DNA from: an uncultured Verrucomicrobia subdivision 3 bacterium
Lineage (GTDB): Bacteria > Verrucomicrobiota > Verrucomicrobiia > Limisphaerales > UBA11358
Direction: 5' to 3'
Assembly: GCA_903922735.1 (NCBI GenBank)
Contig: CAIXUZ010000020.1
Span: forward strand, 62,001-126,000
DNA: 64,000 bases
Shown: positions 8,882-18,025 of the stretch, piece by piece
Layout: each line of letters begins with the position of its first letter
How positions within the stretch are numbered: the first letter of the stretch is position 1
The notes under the pieces: model-generated
What the model was told of the DNA's origin: nothing
Seen by the model: the letters and a program-made list of their open reading frames with translations, nothing else
The model's database searches: none
Position numbers and translations under genes: made by a program

Positions 8882-10741
8882 TTAATTCTCCGCCGAATGC
8901 AAGCCGCCGGTGCCGGCGCGGAAGGCGATGTTCATGCGTTCGGGATTTTCCAGGTTCGCCTGCGAACAATTCCACAGGCACGCCCCGCAGTGGACGCATT
9001 TCTCGCGGTCGAACGCTGGCACGCCGGTTTCGCCGGGGTAAATCGCCTGGCCGCTGCACGCTTCAATGCAAATCCGTGCGTCGCATTTCTCGCAGAGTTC
9101 GGGCTGCTGGAAAACTACGTGGTCCGCGTAGCCATGCGGTGCCTGCACCTTGCCGCCCATGAGCAGCGCGTCTTGGTGCGACACGAGCAACTGGCCATCG
9201 AACGGGATCGCGGGCCAGCCCACCTTGTCCATCAGTGCGCCGTGCAATGAAAGATTCCTCGCCTTGCATTCTTCGCGAACCTTCGCGATTTCTTCGCGCG
9301 ACAATCTGCCGGCGAAATAATCCTCCACCGTCGGAATGCGTTTCCACGGCTGGACGGGTTCCTTGCCGAGCGAGAATTTGCCAATGGTCAATCCCGCGAG
9401 CGCCATGCCCATCATGCCGGTGGCCACGCCCACCTGGAAACCGTCACGGGATTTCTTTGCGACACGGCCTTCGGCTTCCACCCAGCTCGCGCGGCGGCGT
9501 TTGACGTAGGTGTCATCAAGGTTTTCCTTGGTGAACGGTTTTTTCGCCTTGAGCAATTCGAGGACGGCTTCGGCGAGTTGCGTACCGGTGGCCCAGGCTT
9601 CGTCCACGCCGGAGCCGGTCAGGACGTTCGTGGTGCCGCTGCCTTCGCCGATGCGCGCGTAGCCGTTGCCGGTGAGGTGTGGCTCGCCGTGCTGGCCGGA
9701 TTCGCCGAGGGTCTTGGCGCCCCACGAGCGGAGCTTGCCGCCCTTGAGCTGGTGCCAGAGATACGGATGCATCATCCAATGCTGGAGGTAGCGGTAGGCC
9801 GTGCGCGCCGGGCTGTCGAACCACGACGGCACAAAGATGCCTAGTGACGCAACGCGGTCGGGATGGACATAAAGGAATCCAAAAATCTCCGGCTCGGGAT
9901 AACCAAAAGTGTGCAGCACCGTTCCGGGCTTGAGCGTGGTCTCTTCCGGCAAATCTACGACGAATTTCATGCCCACCGCCCAGTCGCGGATGTGGTTGCC
10001 GTTCGGCATGCCAAATTGCGCGTCGATCTGCTGGCCGATCGCGCCGACCGGGCCATCGCCGACCACGGTGAGGGCGGCGTGAATGTCCATGCCGGGAGTG
10101 AAGCCGTCGGAAGGATTGCCTTTCTTGTCCACGCCCTGATCCAGCAGGCGGACGCCGACGACTTTTTTCTCCTCGACCAGCGCTTCACCAACCGGCGTGC
10201 CGGGCCAGATTTGAACGATGCCGGTGTTTTGCACCTGCGCGCCAACCCATTGTATGAACTGGCCCATCGAGAGAATCATGCCGTCATGCTTGTGCAAGAA
10301 CGACGGTGTCCACGGCAGATTCAGTGCGTGATTTTCGACGGGCAGCGCGAATTTTGTCGCGCGAATCATCGTGTCCGCCAACCGCAGTGCAAACGAGCGT
10401 CGGCTCGCGCCTATGGGGTCGAGCAGGTAGAGCACTTTTTCCTCGCCGACCGGCGCCGCCATCGGGATGCCGGCGGTTTTAATTTCGGGAAAGCTCGCGC
10501 GCAACGCCCGCGCCTTGGTTACGACGCCGGACACGCCGAAGCCGATGTCGTCGGCACGCTCGTAGCAGAGCACCTGCGGCGGCATGCCGGGCATGGCGGC
10601 GCTTTCGACGGCGGGCGTGCCGTCGGGATTTGTCAGTTGTTTGGACAGCGTGGTGAGAAACCCCGCCGTGGCCGGCCCAAAGCCGACGCAGACGATGTCC
10701 ACGTCCATCCGCGGGCGTTCGATTTGTGGTTGTTCGTTCAT
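8882..10741 (-). CDS. ETF:quinone oxidoreductase-like flavoprotein with ferredoxin tail
   Basis: A 619-residue protein that should pass electrons from ETF to membrane quinone. The N-terminal FAD-binding fold has VDIVCVGFGPATAGFLTTL. The middle part resembles geranylgeranyl-reductase/FixC proteins (GDGPVGAIGQQID; GSGVDEAWATG). The C-terminal ~75 residues form a ferredoxin-like domain with two four-Cys groups: CEKCDARICIEAC and CVHCGACLWNC. Mitochondrial-type ETF-QO has one 4Fe-4S cluster, so eight Cys here suggests two, or FixC fused to a FixX-like domain. The ATG at 10741 is chosen because the frame upstream enters a repeat. Confidence 0.85.
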   Translation of the reverse strand: MNEQPQIERPRMDVDIVCVGFGPATAGFLTTLSKQLTNPDGTPAVESAAMPGMPPQVLCYERADDIGFGVSGVVTKARALRASFPEIKTAGIPMAAPVGEEKVLYLLDPIGASRRSFALRLADTMIRATKFALPVENHALNLPWTPSFLHKHDGMILSMGQFIQWVGAQVQNTGIVQIWPGTPVGEALVEEKKVVGVRLLDQGVDKKGNPSDGFTPGMDIHAALTVVGDGPVGAIGQQIDAQFGMPNGNHIRDWAVGMKFVVDLPEETTLKPGTVLHTFGYPEPEIFGFLYVHPDRVASLGIFVPSWFDSPARTAYRYLQHWMMHPYLWHQLKGGKLRSWGAKTLGESGQHGEPHLTGNGYARIGEGSGTTNVLTGSGVDEAWATGTQLAEAVLELLKAKKPFTKENLDDTYVKRRRASWVEAEGRVAKKSRDGFQVGVATGMMGMALAGLTIGKFSLGKEPVQPWKRIPTVEDYFAGRLSREEIAKVREECKARNLSLHGALMDKVGWPAIPFDGQLLVSHQDALLMGGKVQAPHGYADHVVFQQPELCEKCDARICIEACSGQAIYPGETGVPAFDREKCVHCGACLWNCSQANLENPERMNIAFRAGTGGLHSAEN

Positions 10742-10742
10742 T

Positions 10743-10806
10743 GGCTCACACAAAGACACAAAGACGCCAAGGCAATTTTCTCTGCGCCTTGGCGCCTTTG
10801 CGTGAG
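10743..10806. repeat. palindromic spacer repeat between acyl-CoA dehydrogenase and ETF-QO genes
   Basis: CACAAAGACGCCAAGG on the left and CCTTGGCGCCTTTGCGTG on the right form an imperfect inverted repeat with a short AT-rich loop. The whole 66-bp gap between the two operon genes is this element. The CCTTGGCG(C/T)CTTTGCGTGAG half recurs at about 55,335. Confidence 0.8.
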
Positions 10807-10807
10807 G

Positions 10808-13006
10808 CTAAACCGGATAATCCAGGGCTTCGCGCGTCATCACTTTCGTCAGCGATTCGGCGGCGCGGTCCTTGGCGAGACGGCAGCCGGTAAGACAGCC
10901 GTCGAGCTTGGCCCGCAGGTGGATGAATTCTTCGAGCCCGGCAAAGCTCACGCACGGGCCGGCTTTGCACGGATGATTTTCGCCGGTTTCCGCCACGTCC
11001 GAGTAGGCGCGGGCGGATCCGTCAATGCCGGGAATCAAACCTTCGAGCGACGACAATTCCTCGGCGCAGTAGCAGGCGTGGCAGCTCTTTTCGTCCCACG
11101 CGGGATGACGGTTGTAGCCGTGGACAATCTCGGCACAGACGCGGCCGACTTCGCCGGCGGCGCGGGCGCATTGCACGTGGCAAAGGTCGTTGAAGAAATT
11201 CACCGTGCCGGCGAGGCCGTCGGCGAGCGCGGGGTTCTCCGCGCCCTTGGTTTCCAGTTCCGCCACGTCGAGGATGAATTGCCGCGCGGCGAGCAGCCAG
11301 CAGAGCGCGTCGGCGAGCGGGAAGGTCACGCCCTGGCGCGACTTGTGGTAGAGCCTCACGCCGTCGGCGTCGGTGGCGGTCTGGACGTGATTGAGCGTCC
11401 AGAGCCAGAGCCGCATGGCGTTGGCCAGCGCGCACGCGCCGGTGCCAGGACGTTCGCTGGCGAAACCGCGCATTTCCAGAATCCACTGGCGGAACTGCGC
11501 GAGGAACAATTCATTCGTCATCGTGAGTGAAAGTTGCAACCGCTGCACAGCCTCCGGGCCTTCGTAGGTTGCTTCGAGCTGCGCGTCCATCCATTTCTGG
11601 CCGAGGAATCCGGGGCAATCCTCGGTCACGCCGTAGCCGCCCATGAGGCTGACGGCTTCGCGCATCATGTTCGCGCCGTGGCCGGTGTTCCAGAGCTTGC
11701 ACGCGGGGCAAAGCACATTGGCCAGCGAGTCGAGCAGGGCAAATCTGACGAGCGTATCATCGGAAGTTTTTTTCGACTTGAGCAGTTCCAGCGCCTCGTT
11801 CTGCGCCCGGGACATTTCTTTTGTCGCCGCGCGACCGGTTAATTTTTTCTCCGTGAGCAGGCGGTCTTTCTCCCGTTCGAGCGGGTCGAGTTCGTCGAAC
11901 ATCCGCGCGGCTTCGAAGCCCAGCGAGGAACTGGCTTCGCCCGTGGCCCAGATGTCCACCAGCCGATGGAGGGCGTCCTCTTTTTGCTGGATGCCCAACT
12001 CGTAACGCGGCGTCCCCGGTGCGCCTTGTCCTCCGCGAAAGCGGCGGCGCTGATAGAGAATCACCGGCTCGACGGCTGAAAGTAGTTTGGCGCTCGTCAT
12101 CAGGCCGACCGTTACACGCGTGCGGCGGAAGACCGCTTCGATCACGTCGCCGTGCGAAAAATTCGGGATGATCACTCCATCCTTGATCGTGTAACCGCCG
12201 ACGATGCGGTGGGCGGGAACCTTCAGGTTGAACACCGGATCGTTCGTCGAGGAAAGCTGGTGGACAAGCTTCTTCGTCGGTGTGCCGCGATCCCAAATAC
12301 CAGGATCGCCTTCTTCAAGAATGACCATGCAACTGCCCTTGATGCGCTTGTCGTCCGAGTCCACGGCGGCGGTGACAACATTGGCGAAACCCATGTTGGT
12401 GATGAAACGACCGCGTTTGTCCACTTGCAGCACCGGTTCTTCACCTTCTTTCCATTCAGCAACGCGCACTTTGCCGGCCAGCATGCCTGTTTCCACGCCG
12501 ACGAACGGAATTGGCTCCGTCAGCGCGAACGCCGCGCGGACCTGTTTGCGCGTTTCGCCCGGTTTCAATGGGGCCGCGCCGCTGACATATTTTTCGCGTT
12601 GCTCCGGCGTGCCGCGCTCGTGAATCGGCGCGAGGCCGAGATTGCCTGCCAGGCTGCCGGTGGCCGCGCCGGCATCCACCCACGCGAGCTCAAACGCGAG
12701 GAGTGCCAGCGCCAGATTCTTCGGCCCGGCAATGTAACCGCCCTGTTCCGGTTCTAGTGACGCGGCGGTGATGCCGCTTTCATCGTAGTGCTGGAGCAGG
12801 CTGTTTTTCCCTTCCGTCCATTCGTGCGAATTGCGCCCGCCCGCCGCCACGAGCCGCGCGACCGGTCCGCGCGCCACGCCGCGCGCCGATTGAATGAGCA
12901 TGTGGAGTTCATAACGGTCGGCAAAGCGCCACATGATCTGGCGCACGTCGTCGGACGGCAGGGTGGTCAAACTGGCGGCGGAGGGTTTTTCAGCTAGGGT
13001 TTCCAT
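10808..13006 (-). CDS. acyl-CoA dehydrogenase, long form with C-terminal extension
   Basis: A 732-residue flavoprotein that oxidises acyl-CoA to trans-2-enoyl-CoA. Seen: N-terminal alpha domain (NSLLQHYDESGI), the middle beta domain beginning AAFALTEP with the usual ALTEP-type flavin contact, and the C-terminal helical bundle with REAVSLMGGYGVTEDCPGFL and ATYEGPEAVQRL. Beyond the normal ~590-600-residue fold is a ~150-200-residue helical tail with CHACYCAEEL and repeated Cys. The ATG at 13006 is preferred to the TTG at 13063. First gene of the operon that feeds ETF and ETF-QO. Confidence 0.9.
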   Translation of the reverse strand: METLAEKPSAASLTTLPSDDVRQIMWRFADRYELHMLIQSARGVARGPVARLVAAGGRNSHEWTEGKNSLLQHYDESGITAASLEPEQGGYIAGPKNLALALLAFELAWVDAGAATGSLAGNLGLAPIHERGTPEQREKYVSGAAPLKPGETRKQVRAAFALTEPIPFVGVETGMLAGKVRVAEWKEGEEPVLQVDKRGRFITNMGFANVVTAAVDSDDKRIKGSCMVILEEGDPGIWDRGTPTKKLVHQLSSTNDPVFNLKVPAHRIVGGYTIKDGVIIPNFSHGDVIEAVFRRTRVTVGLMTSAKLLSAVEPVILYQRRRFRGGQGAPGTPRYELGIQQKEDALHRLVDIWATGEASSSLGFEAARMFDELDPLEREKDRLLTEKKLTGRAATKEMSRAQNEALELLKSKKTSDDTLVRFALLDSLANVLCPACKLWNTGHGANMMREAVSLMGGYGVTEDCPGFLGQKWMDAQLEATYEGPEAVQRLQLSLTMTNELFLAQFRQWILEMRGFASERPGTGACALANAMRLWLWTLNHVQTATDADGVRLYHKSRQGVTFPLADALCWLLAARQFILDVAELETKGAENPALADGLAGTVNFFNDLCHVQCARAAGEVGRVCAEIVHGYNRHPAWDEKSCHACYCAEELSSLEGLIPGIDGSARAYSDVAETGENHPCKAGPCVSFAGLEEFIHLRAKLDGCLTGCRLAKDRAAESLTKVMTREALDYPV

Positions 13007-13193
13007 AAAATCAAAAGCGTTTTTTTGGTGATAAATAAATGTTTCTCGAGTGATTTGTGCCAAGATAAATAGCGGTTATGCGATAAGAATCAATGTAATT
13101 TGCAAGTCATTGGATTTGCTGTTCTTACGGATAATAGATGCTTAATTGACGTGGCCGGCAGCGGGGAATAATGGAGGGATTCCTCCGTAAAAT

Positions 13194-13622
13194 TCACCCG
13201 TAGCGATACGGGCGGCTCAGGGAAAATGTGTTGGGCAGATGCCGGATTTCCCGCACCGCGCCATCGCGCAGCAAAACCTCCACGATGTCGAACCGGATTT
13301 TTATGGGCGGATTCTTCAGTAGCCGGAGATAATCCAGCGCCGTCTGCGAGAGCAGCCGCCGCTTCCGCGCATCCACGGCGGCGGCGGGGCGCGTCCATTC
13401 CTCGGACGAACGGGTTTTTACCTCGGCGAAAACCAGGCAGTCTTTATCCCGGAAAATCAAATCAATCTCGCCGCGGGCGGAGTGGAAATTGCGGGTGAGG
13501 AATTTCATGCCCAGCGCTTTGAGATGCGTTTCCGCCGCGCGCTCGCCCAATTCGCCGCGCTGCAGGTGTTCGGGCTTCGGTTCGCCGCAAAGCTTGTTTC
13601 TAAGCTGGGTCAGGAAGTTCAC
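13194..13622 (-). CDS. yraN: YraN family (UPF0102) nuclease-fold protein
   Basis: A ~142-residue protein of the small YraN family, with a PD-(D/E)XK-like core. Seen: GELGERAAETHLKALG, then FLTRNFHSARGEIDLIFRD, with Glu and Asp as likely acidic residues, and FAEVKTRSS, the ExK element. The family is broadly conserved, and its function is unsettled. The GTG at 13622 gives the usual length; the frame extends to an ATG at 13709, but those extra residues are not family-like. Divergent from the GH95-like gene. Confidence 0.8.
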   Translation of the reverse strand: MNFLTQLRNKLCGEPKPEHLQRGELGERAAETHLKALGMKFLTRNFHSARGEIDLIFRDKDCLVFAEVKTRSSEEWTRPAAAVDARKRRLLSQTALDYLRLLKNPPIKIRFDIVEVLLRDGAVREIRHLPNTFSLSRPYRYG

Positions 13623-13757
13623 CGGCTTTGATTGAACACCAAACGGGCGGATTCTCAATCCGTTTTTGTCGGCGTGTCTGACAAAAGGCTGGAGATTTTC
13701 CCCTTCCAATGTTTGTCAGCCGCCGGTCGTCCAGATAAACTGAAGGGCAATAATCTT

Positions 13758-15968
13758 ATGACATCCCGCATCCGCACCAGTGTGATCTGTTCCGGTCTTT
13801 TTCTCGCCACGGTTTTCAGCCCGCTCATCCTGAACGCCCAGATGGTGGATCGGGTCGACTGGGGAACATTTCTTGCCCGTGAGGATATGCTGTGGAAAAA
13901 CCTGCCGGGCCGCTTTGAGTCGGCGGCGTTCACCGGCAACGGCCAGATGGGGGCGATGATTTTCACCGGCGACGCTGGCCGGTCGTTAAAATGGCAAATG
14001 GGGCGTTCGGATGTCGTTTTCAACCAGCTGCGGATTCCTATCGGCGATCTTGTTCTACAGCCGGCGGGCAAAATTCTCCAGGGAGAAATGCGGCTGGATC
14101 TTTGGAACGCCGAGGCGCGCGGTTCGCTTAAGACCGACCAGGGCGAAATCCGATTCCGCGCGTTCACCCACAGCGACCAGATGGTGAATGTTTTCGAAAT
14201 GACCGTTGGCGGCGGCGAAAAGCCCGCGTGGTCGTGGCAGCCGGGCATCGCCGCCAATCCCCGCAAGCTCTACAAGAAAGAACCGCTCACCGCCGCCGAC
14301 CAGAATGTGGCACCGGTGCGCAGCCGCAACGGCGATGTGGAAATCAGTTTTCAGCCGCTAAAACCCGCCGGCGGTCACGCGACGGCCTGGAAAATTGTTC
14401 CCTCTGAGAAAGCGAAAAACACCTCGGTCGTCTATGCCAGTGTCGGATTCGGCCAAGATGAAGCGGCCGCCAAAGCCGAAGCGGTGGCCAATGTGAATCG
14501 CGCCGCCTCCGCCGGACTGACCGCGCTTGTCGAATCACACCGCGCGTGGTGGCATCGGTTCTGGCCGGAGAGTTTTGTATCGTTTCCCGACGAGCGGCTG
14601 GAAAGCTTTTATTACCTCCAGATGTATAAGATGGCCAGCGCCACCCGGCCCGGTCGCCTGCCGCTGGATTTGATGGGGCCGTGGTTTCGTAGCACCCCGT
14701 GGGCGATGATTTGGTGGAACCTCAATATCCAGCTTGCCTACTGGCCGCAACTGACCGGCAACCGGCTGGAATTGGGCGAATCGCTCGGCGAACTGATCGA
14801 TCATGGGGCCGCTGCGCTGGCGGGGAACGCGCGCGAATTCAAATCCGATTCCGCCGCCGTCGGTCGCACTTCATCTTACGATTGTGTCGGTCCGGTGGGC
14901 ACGGAATTGTGCAACCTGCCGTGGACGATGCACAATTACTGGCTGCAATACCGCTACTGTATGGATGACCGGATGTTGCGCGAGCGGATTTTTCCGATGC
15001 TCAAGCGGTCGGTTAATTACTATCTGCATCTGCTCAAGGCCGGCGCGGACGGCCGGCTGCATATTCCGCGCGGATTGAGCCCCGAATATCTCGACCAGCC
15101 CAATCCCAATCCCGATTGCAACATTGACCTCTCGTTGCTGCGCTGGGGCTGCCAGACCCTGCTGGCGTCCTGCGAGCGGCTCCAGCTTGCCGATCCGCAA
15201 ATCCCGCAATGGCGCGCGACGCTCGCCAACCTCACGCCGTATCCGCAGGATGCCAATGGCCTGATGATTTCCGTCGGCGTGCCGTTCGCCCAATCGCACC
15301 GGCACTACTCGCATCTGCTGATGATCTATCCGCTTTACATCATGACGCCGGAACAGCCCGAGAACCGCGAGTTGGTTGTCAAATCCCTCAAGCATTGGAT
15401 GGGCATGCCCAAAGCGCTGGCGGGTTATTCCTACACCGGCGCGGCATCCATTTCAGCCTTGATGGGCGAAGGCGATGAGGCGGCGCGCTATCTCAACAAA
15501 CTGCTCGATTCCAAGATTCCGCCGAACACGCTCTATGTTGAGGCCGGCCCCTGTATCGAGACGCCGCTTTCTGCCGCCGCGTCGCTCAACGACATGCTCC
15601 TGAGCAGTTGGGGCGACCGTATTCGCGTGTTTCCCGGCGTGTCCTCGACGTGGGCGGATGTTTCCATCCGCGATCTTCGCGCCCAGGGCGCGTTCCTCGT
15701 AAGCGCGGCCCGCGAGCACGGGCGGACCGTTTGGGTGCGGGTGAAAAGTCTGGCCGGTGAACCCTGCCGCATCTGCCCCGGCCTTCCCGGCATAGTTCGC
15801 GCCACCGTGCCGTTCAAATCCGTCGGCAGCGGTGTGTATGAACTGGCGCTGAAAAAGGGCGAGGAAGCGATTCTCTATGCCGGCGACAAGCTTCCGACCT
15901 GCGAAATCCGGCCGGTGGCGGCCAACCCGGCCCGCTGTAATTATTTCGGCCAGGAACGCAAACCCTAA
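13758..15968 (+). CDS. exported GH95-like glycoside hydrolase
   Basis: A 736-residue protein with a signal peptide (MTSRIRTSVICSGLFLATVF, cleaved before QMVDR). The architecture fits family 95 alpha-L-fucosidase/galactosidase: N-terminal beta-sandwich with LPGRFESAAFTGNGQMGAM, then an (alpha/alpha)6 barrel with WFRSTPWAMIWWNLNIQLAY and HRHYSHLLMIYP, and a C-terminal beta-domain (IRDLRAQGAFLVSA). Activity on fucosylated glycans is inferred, and exact linkage is unknown. The ATG at 13758 follows AAGGGCAATAATCTT, a plausible ribosome site, and is preferred to upstream starts. Convergent with the heparinase-like gene. Confidence 0.8.
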   Translation: MTSRIRTSVICSGLFLATVFSPLILNAQMVDRVDWGTFLAREDMLWKNLPGRFESAAFTGNGQMGAMIFTGDAGRSLKWQMGRSDVVFNQLRIPIGDLVLQPAGKILQGEMRLDLWNAEARGSLKTDQGEIRFRAFTHSDQMVNVFEMTVGGGEKPAWSWQPGIAANPRKLYKKEPLTAADQNVAPVRSRNGDVEISFQPLKPAGGHATAWKIVPSEKAKNTSVVYASVGFGQDEAAAKAEAVANVNRAASAGLTALVESHRAWWHRFWPESFVSFPDERLESFYYLQMYKMASATRPGRLPLDLMGPWFRSTPWAMIWWNLNIQLAYWPQLTGNRLELGESLGELIDHGAAALAGNAREFKSDSAAVGRTSSYDCVGPVGTELCNLPWTMHNYWLQYRYCMDDRMLRERIFPMLKRSVNYYLHLLKAGADGRLHIPRGLSPEYLDQPNPNPDCNIDLSLLRWGCQTLLASCERLQLADPQIPQWRATLANLTPYPQDANGLMISVGVPFAQSHRHYSHLLMIYPLYIMTPEQPENRELVVKSLKHWMGMPKALAGYSYTGAASISALMGEGDEAARYLNKLLDSKIPPNTLYVEAGPCIETPLSAAASLNDMLLSSWGDRIRVFPGVSSTWADVSIRDLRAQGAFLVSAAREHGRTVWVRVKSLAGEPCRICPGLPGIVRATVPFKSVGSGVYELALKKGEEAILYAGDKLPTCEIRPVAANPARCNYFGQERKP

Positions 15969-16077
15969 ACGAAATCTCTGCCAAAACTGTAGGGCCGGAC
16001 CCGTGGCTCGACGTAATGTGGCCAACCGGTAAATTCCGGCCACCGGCCGGAGTTATACTGCACTGTACGGGGCTCCC

Positions 16078-17994
16078 TTATTTCAGGACGGGAACCATTT
16101 GCAGGCTGACGGTGGCCGACAAAACTTTTTCATCCAGCACAATGCCCACATGGACCGGTTTGTGTTTGGTGTGGCCATCCTCGTCAATGATTTCCGGTTT
16201 CAGCTGGAAGCTGCGTCCCTGCGTATCGATCGTAACCCGCACTGCGCTGTCGCCGTCGGTGATTTCAATGGTCGTCGCGTTGACGGTTTTGATGGTGCCT
16301 CTGGTCACGAGCACCGATTCAAACGATTCCGGCCGGCCAAACGCAACCTCGTCGCGCATTTCCAGCGCGGGTGTCTGGCCCCGGTGATAGACAAACTTGC
16401 GTTCGAGCTTCTGCAAATCCGCCACCGCATAGGCTGACCGGAGATCGAAAGTCAGCGTGTCGGCTGCCTCGGTGAAGCTGCTGGCGATCACTGCGGCCCG
16501 CGCCGCGCTGCCGGTGCGCTGCAATTGTCCGGCGACCACAGGCACCGAGTGGCCGAACGAATTCAGCAGCTTGCTGTCATAACGCTGGGGGCTGAATGTG
16601 CGTTTGGTGTAAACCTCGCCGCCGGGATCGCAGATAACCGTGTTGGTGCCAATGACGACGCTGAAGCTGCCCGCGTCGTTGTGGCCGTGGCTGACTCCGT
16701 TGTTGCCGCCCTTGATGGCGGCGGCGAAGGGTGCCTGCGCCCCGGTTCCGGGACGGCAGATGAATATGCCGCCGTCAGGAAACCGGGTCCGCCACGCCAG
16801 CTCGCCGGAAGCCTTTGCGGTATTGATCAACGGCAGTTCCGCCGGCAGAAAGGCCATCGCGGTCTTTTCATAAAGTCCGCCGGAAATCCAGCCGATAAGT
16901 TGGGTCTTCCGCCAGGGCGTGGAATCCAGACCCAGGCGGCGGCTCAAGTAGTACATCAGGATGCCCGATGGTTTGTCGCTGGCCGAGCAATCCGCGATGG
17001 TGGTGCAGACGCCGTTGATGATTTCCGAGCGCAGACCGAATAGCGCGGGCTGTGCGGCCAGCGGATTCGACAGCAGGTCGATTTTTCCGCCGGTGGCTTC
17101 GCGGATGTTCTCGGCCAGCACCGTGAAATTCCCAAAGCCATAGTTCCAATAGCTCAGGCCCTCAACACAATAGCCATCGGGCGTGAAACCGCCGGTCAGA
17201 TAGGCGTCGATGTTTTTTTCGGCGAGGGCGATATACCACGCCCGTTCCTGCGCCGGGCCGATGATCGCCAGCGCCGCGCCGGTGACCCCGTTCAAACAGA
17301 CGGCATTCCAATTGTTACGGCCGTGCATCCACCAGAACTCCTTGCGGACGCCGGTCGCGGCGGCGCGATAGGGCGCGAAGATGCGGCGTTCCAGATTGTC
17401 CCGGATCAGCTTCCGCGTCGTGGGCGACAGCCGGTCGCCGAGCAGATAGTCGGCCGTGGCCAGTTCCACCCCCAGCGTGGCCGAGCCCAGATCGATTTCA
17501 ATCGTCTCGCCGCGGAAATTCTCCAATTTCGGGTCGCACGCGGACATGACCCATGTCCGCTCGGCGCAGAGCGCCGCGATGGCCCTTTCCAGCGGGGCTA
17601 GGAAACGGCCCTTGTTTTCCAGGCACTCGGCCAGGGTCAGGTTGGGCACCTGGGTACGGCGGGCGGAGGCCGCCCGCTCCCAATGGGTGCGATTGCCGTT
17701 CTTGGTGAATTCCAGAAATAGGGAATCCGGCTGCTCCGGAAAGGGCTGGGCTGCCAGCTTGGCCGACCATCGGATCAAGGCGTTCAGTTCCGGCCGACGG
17801 AGGGCGAGATCGTTCCATGCCGCCTGGTTGGTGATCGGCTGGCCGACCCCGGCCGGCTGGGCTGGCAGCCACGCCGCGATTTCACGGATTCGATTGGCGT
17901 CGGGCACATTCGCCGCGCCCAAAGCAAGACTGAAAAGGATTGCAATCAGCGCCGGCAGCAGGGTTCGCGCGTATTGTTGAAAAAATATAATCAT
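16078..17994 (-). CDS. exported heparinase II/III family protein
   Basis: A 638-residue protein with an N-terminal signal or anchor (LPALIAILFSLALGAANV). The N-terminal half is an (alpha/alpha) toroid (WWMHGRNNWNAVC; YCVEGLSYWNYGFGNF, typical of alginate lyase/heparinase folds, with likely catalytic Asn and Tyr). The C-terminal beta-sandwich has the family hallmark SHGHNDAGSFSVVIG near residue 440. These enzymes cleave uronic-acid-containing polysaccharides by beta-elimination. It follows the Tat-exported protein gene by 31 bp, so the two form an operon. Substrate not determined. Confidence 0.85.
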   Translation of the reverse strand: MIIFFQQYARTLLPALIAILFSLALGAANVPDANRIREIAAWLPAQPAGVGQPITNQAAWNDLALRRPELNALIRWSAKLAAQPFPEQPDSLFLEFTKNGNRTHWERAASARRTQVPNLTLAECLENKGRFLAPLERAIAALCAERTWVMSACDPKLENFRGETIEIDLGSATLGVELATADYLLGDRLSPTTRKLIRDNLERRIFAPYRAAATGVRKEFWWMHGRNNWNAVCLNGVTGAALAIIGPAQERAWYIALAEKNIDAYLTGGFTPDGYCVEGLSYWNYGFGNFTVLAENIREATGGKIDLLSNPLAAQPALFGLRSEIINGVCTTIADCSASDKPSGILMYYLSRRLGLDSTPWRKTQLIGWISGGLYEKTAMAFLPAELPLINTAKASGELAWRTRFPDGGIFICRPGTGAQAPFAAAIKGGNNGVSHGHNDAGSFSVVIGTNTVICDPGGEVYTKRTFSPQRYDSKLLNSFGHSVPVVAGQLQRTGSAARAAVIASSFTEAADTLTFDLRSAYAVADLQKLERKFVYHRGQTPALEMRDEVAFGRPESFESVLVTRGTIKTVNATTIEITDGDSAVRVTIDTQGRSFQLKPEIIDEDGHTKHKPVHVGIVLDEKVLSATVSLQMVPVLK

Positions 17995-18025
17995 TTGGAT
18001 TTTTCACTAATCGTGATGGCGTGTT

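Noticed and set aside
9863..11530. 555-residue plus-strand frame across ETF-QO and the dehydrogenase
   Set aside because: Spans two real genes and their repeat spacer on the opposite strand; Arg/His/Gly-rich shadow composition.
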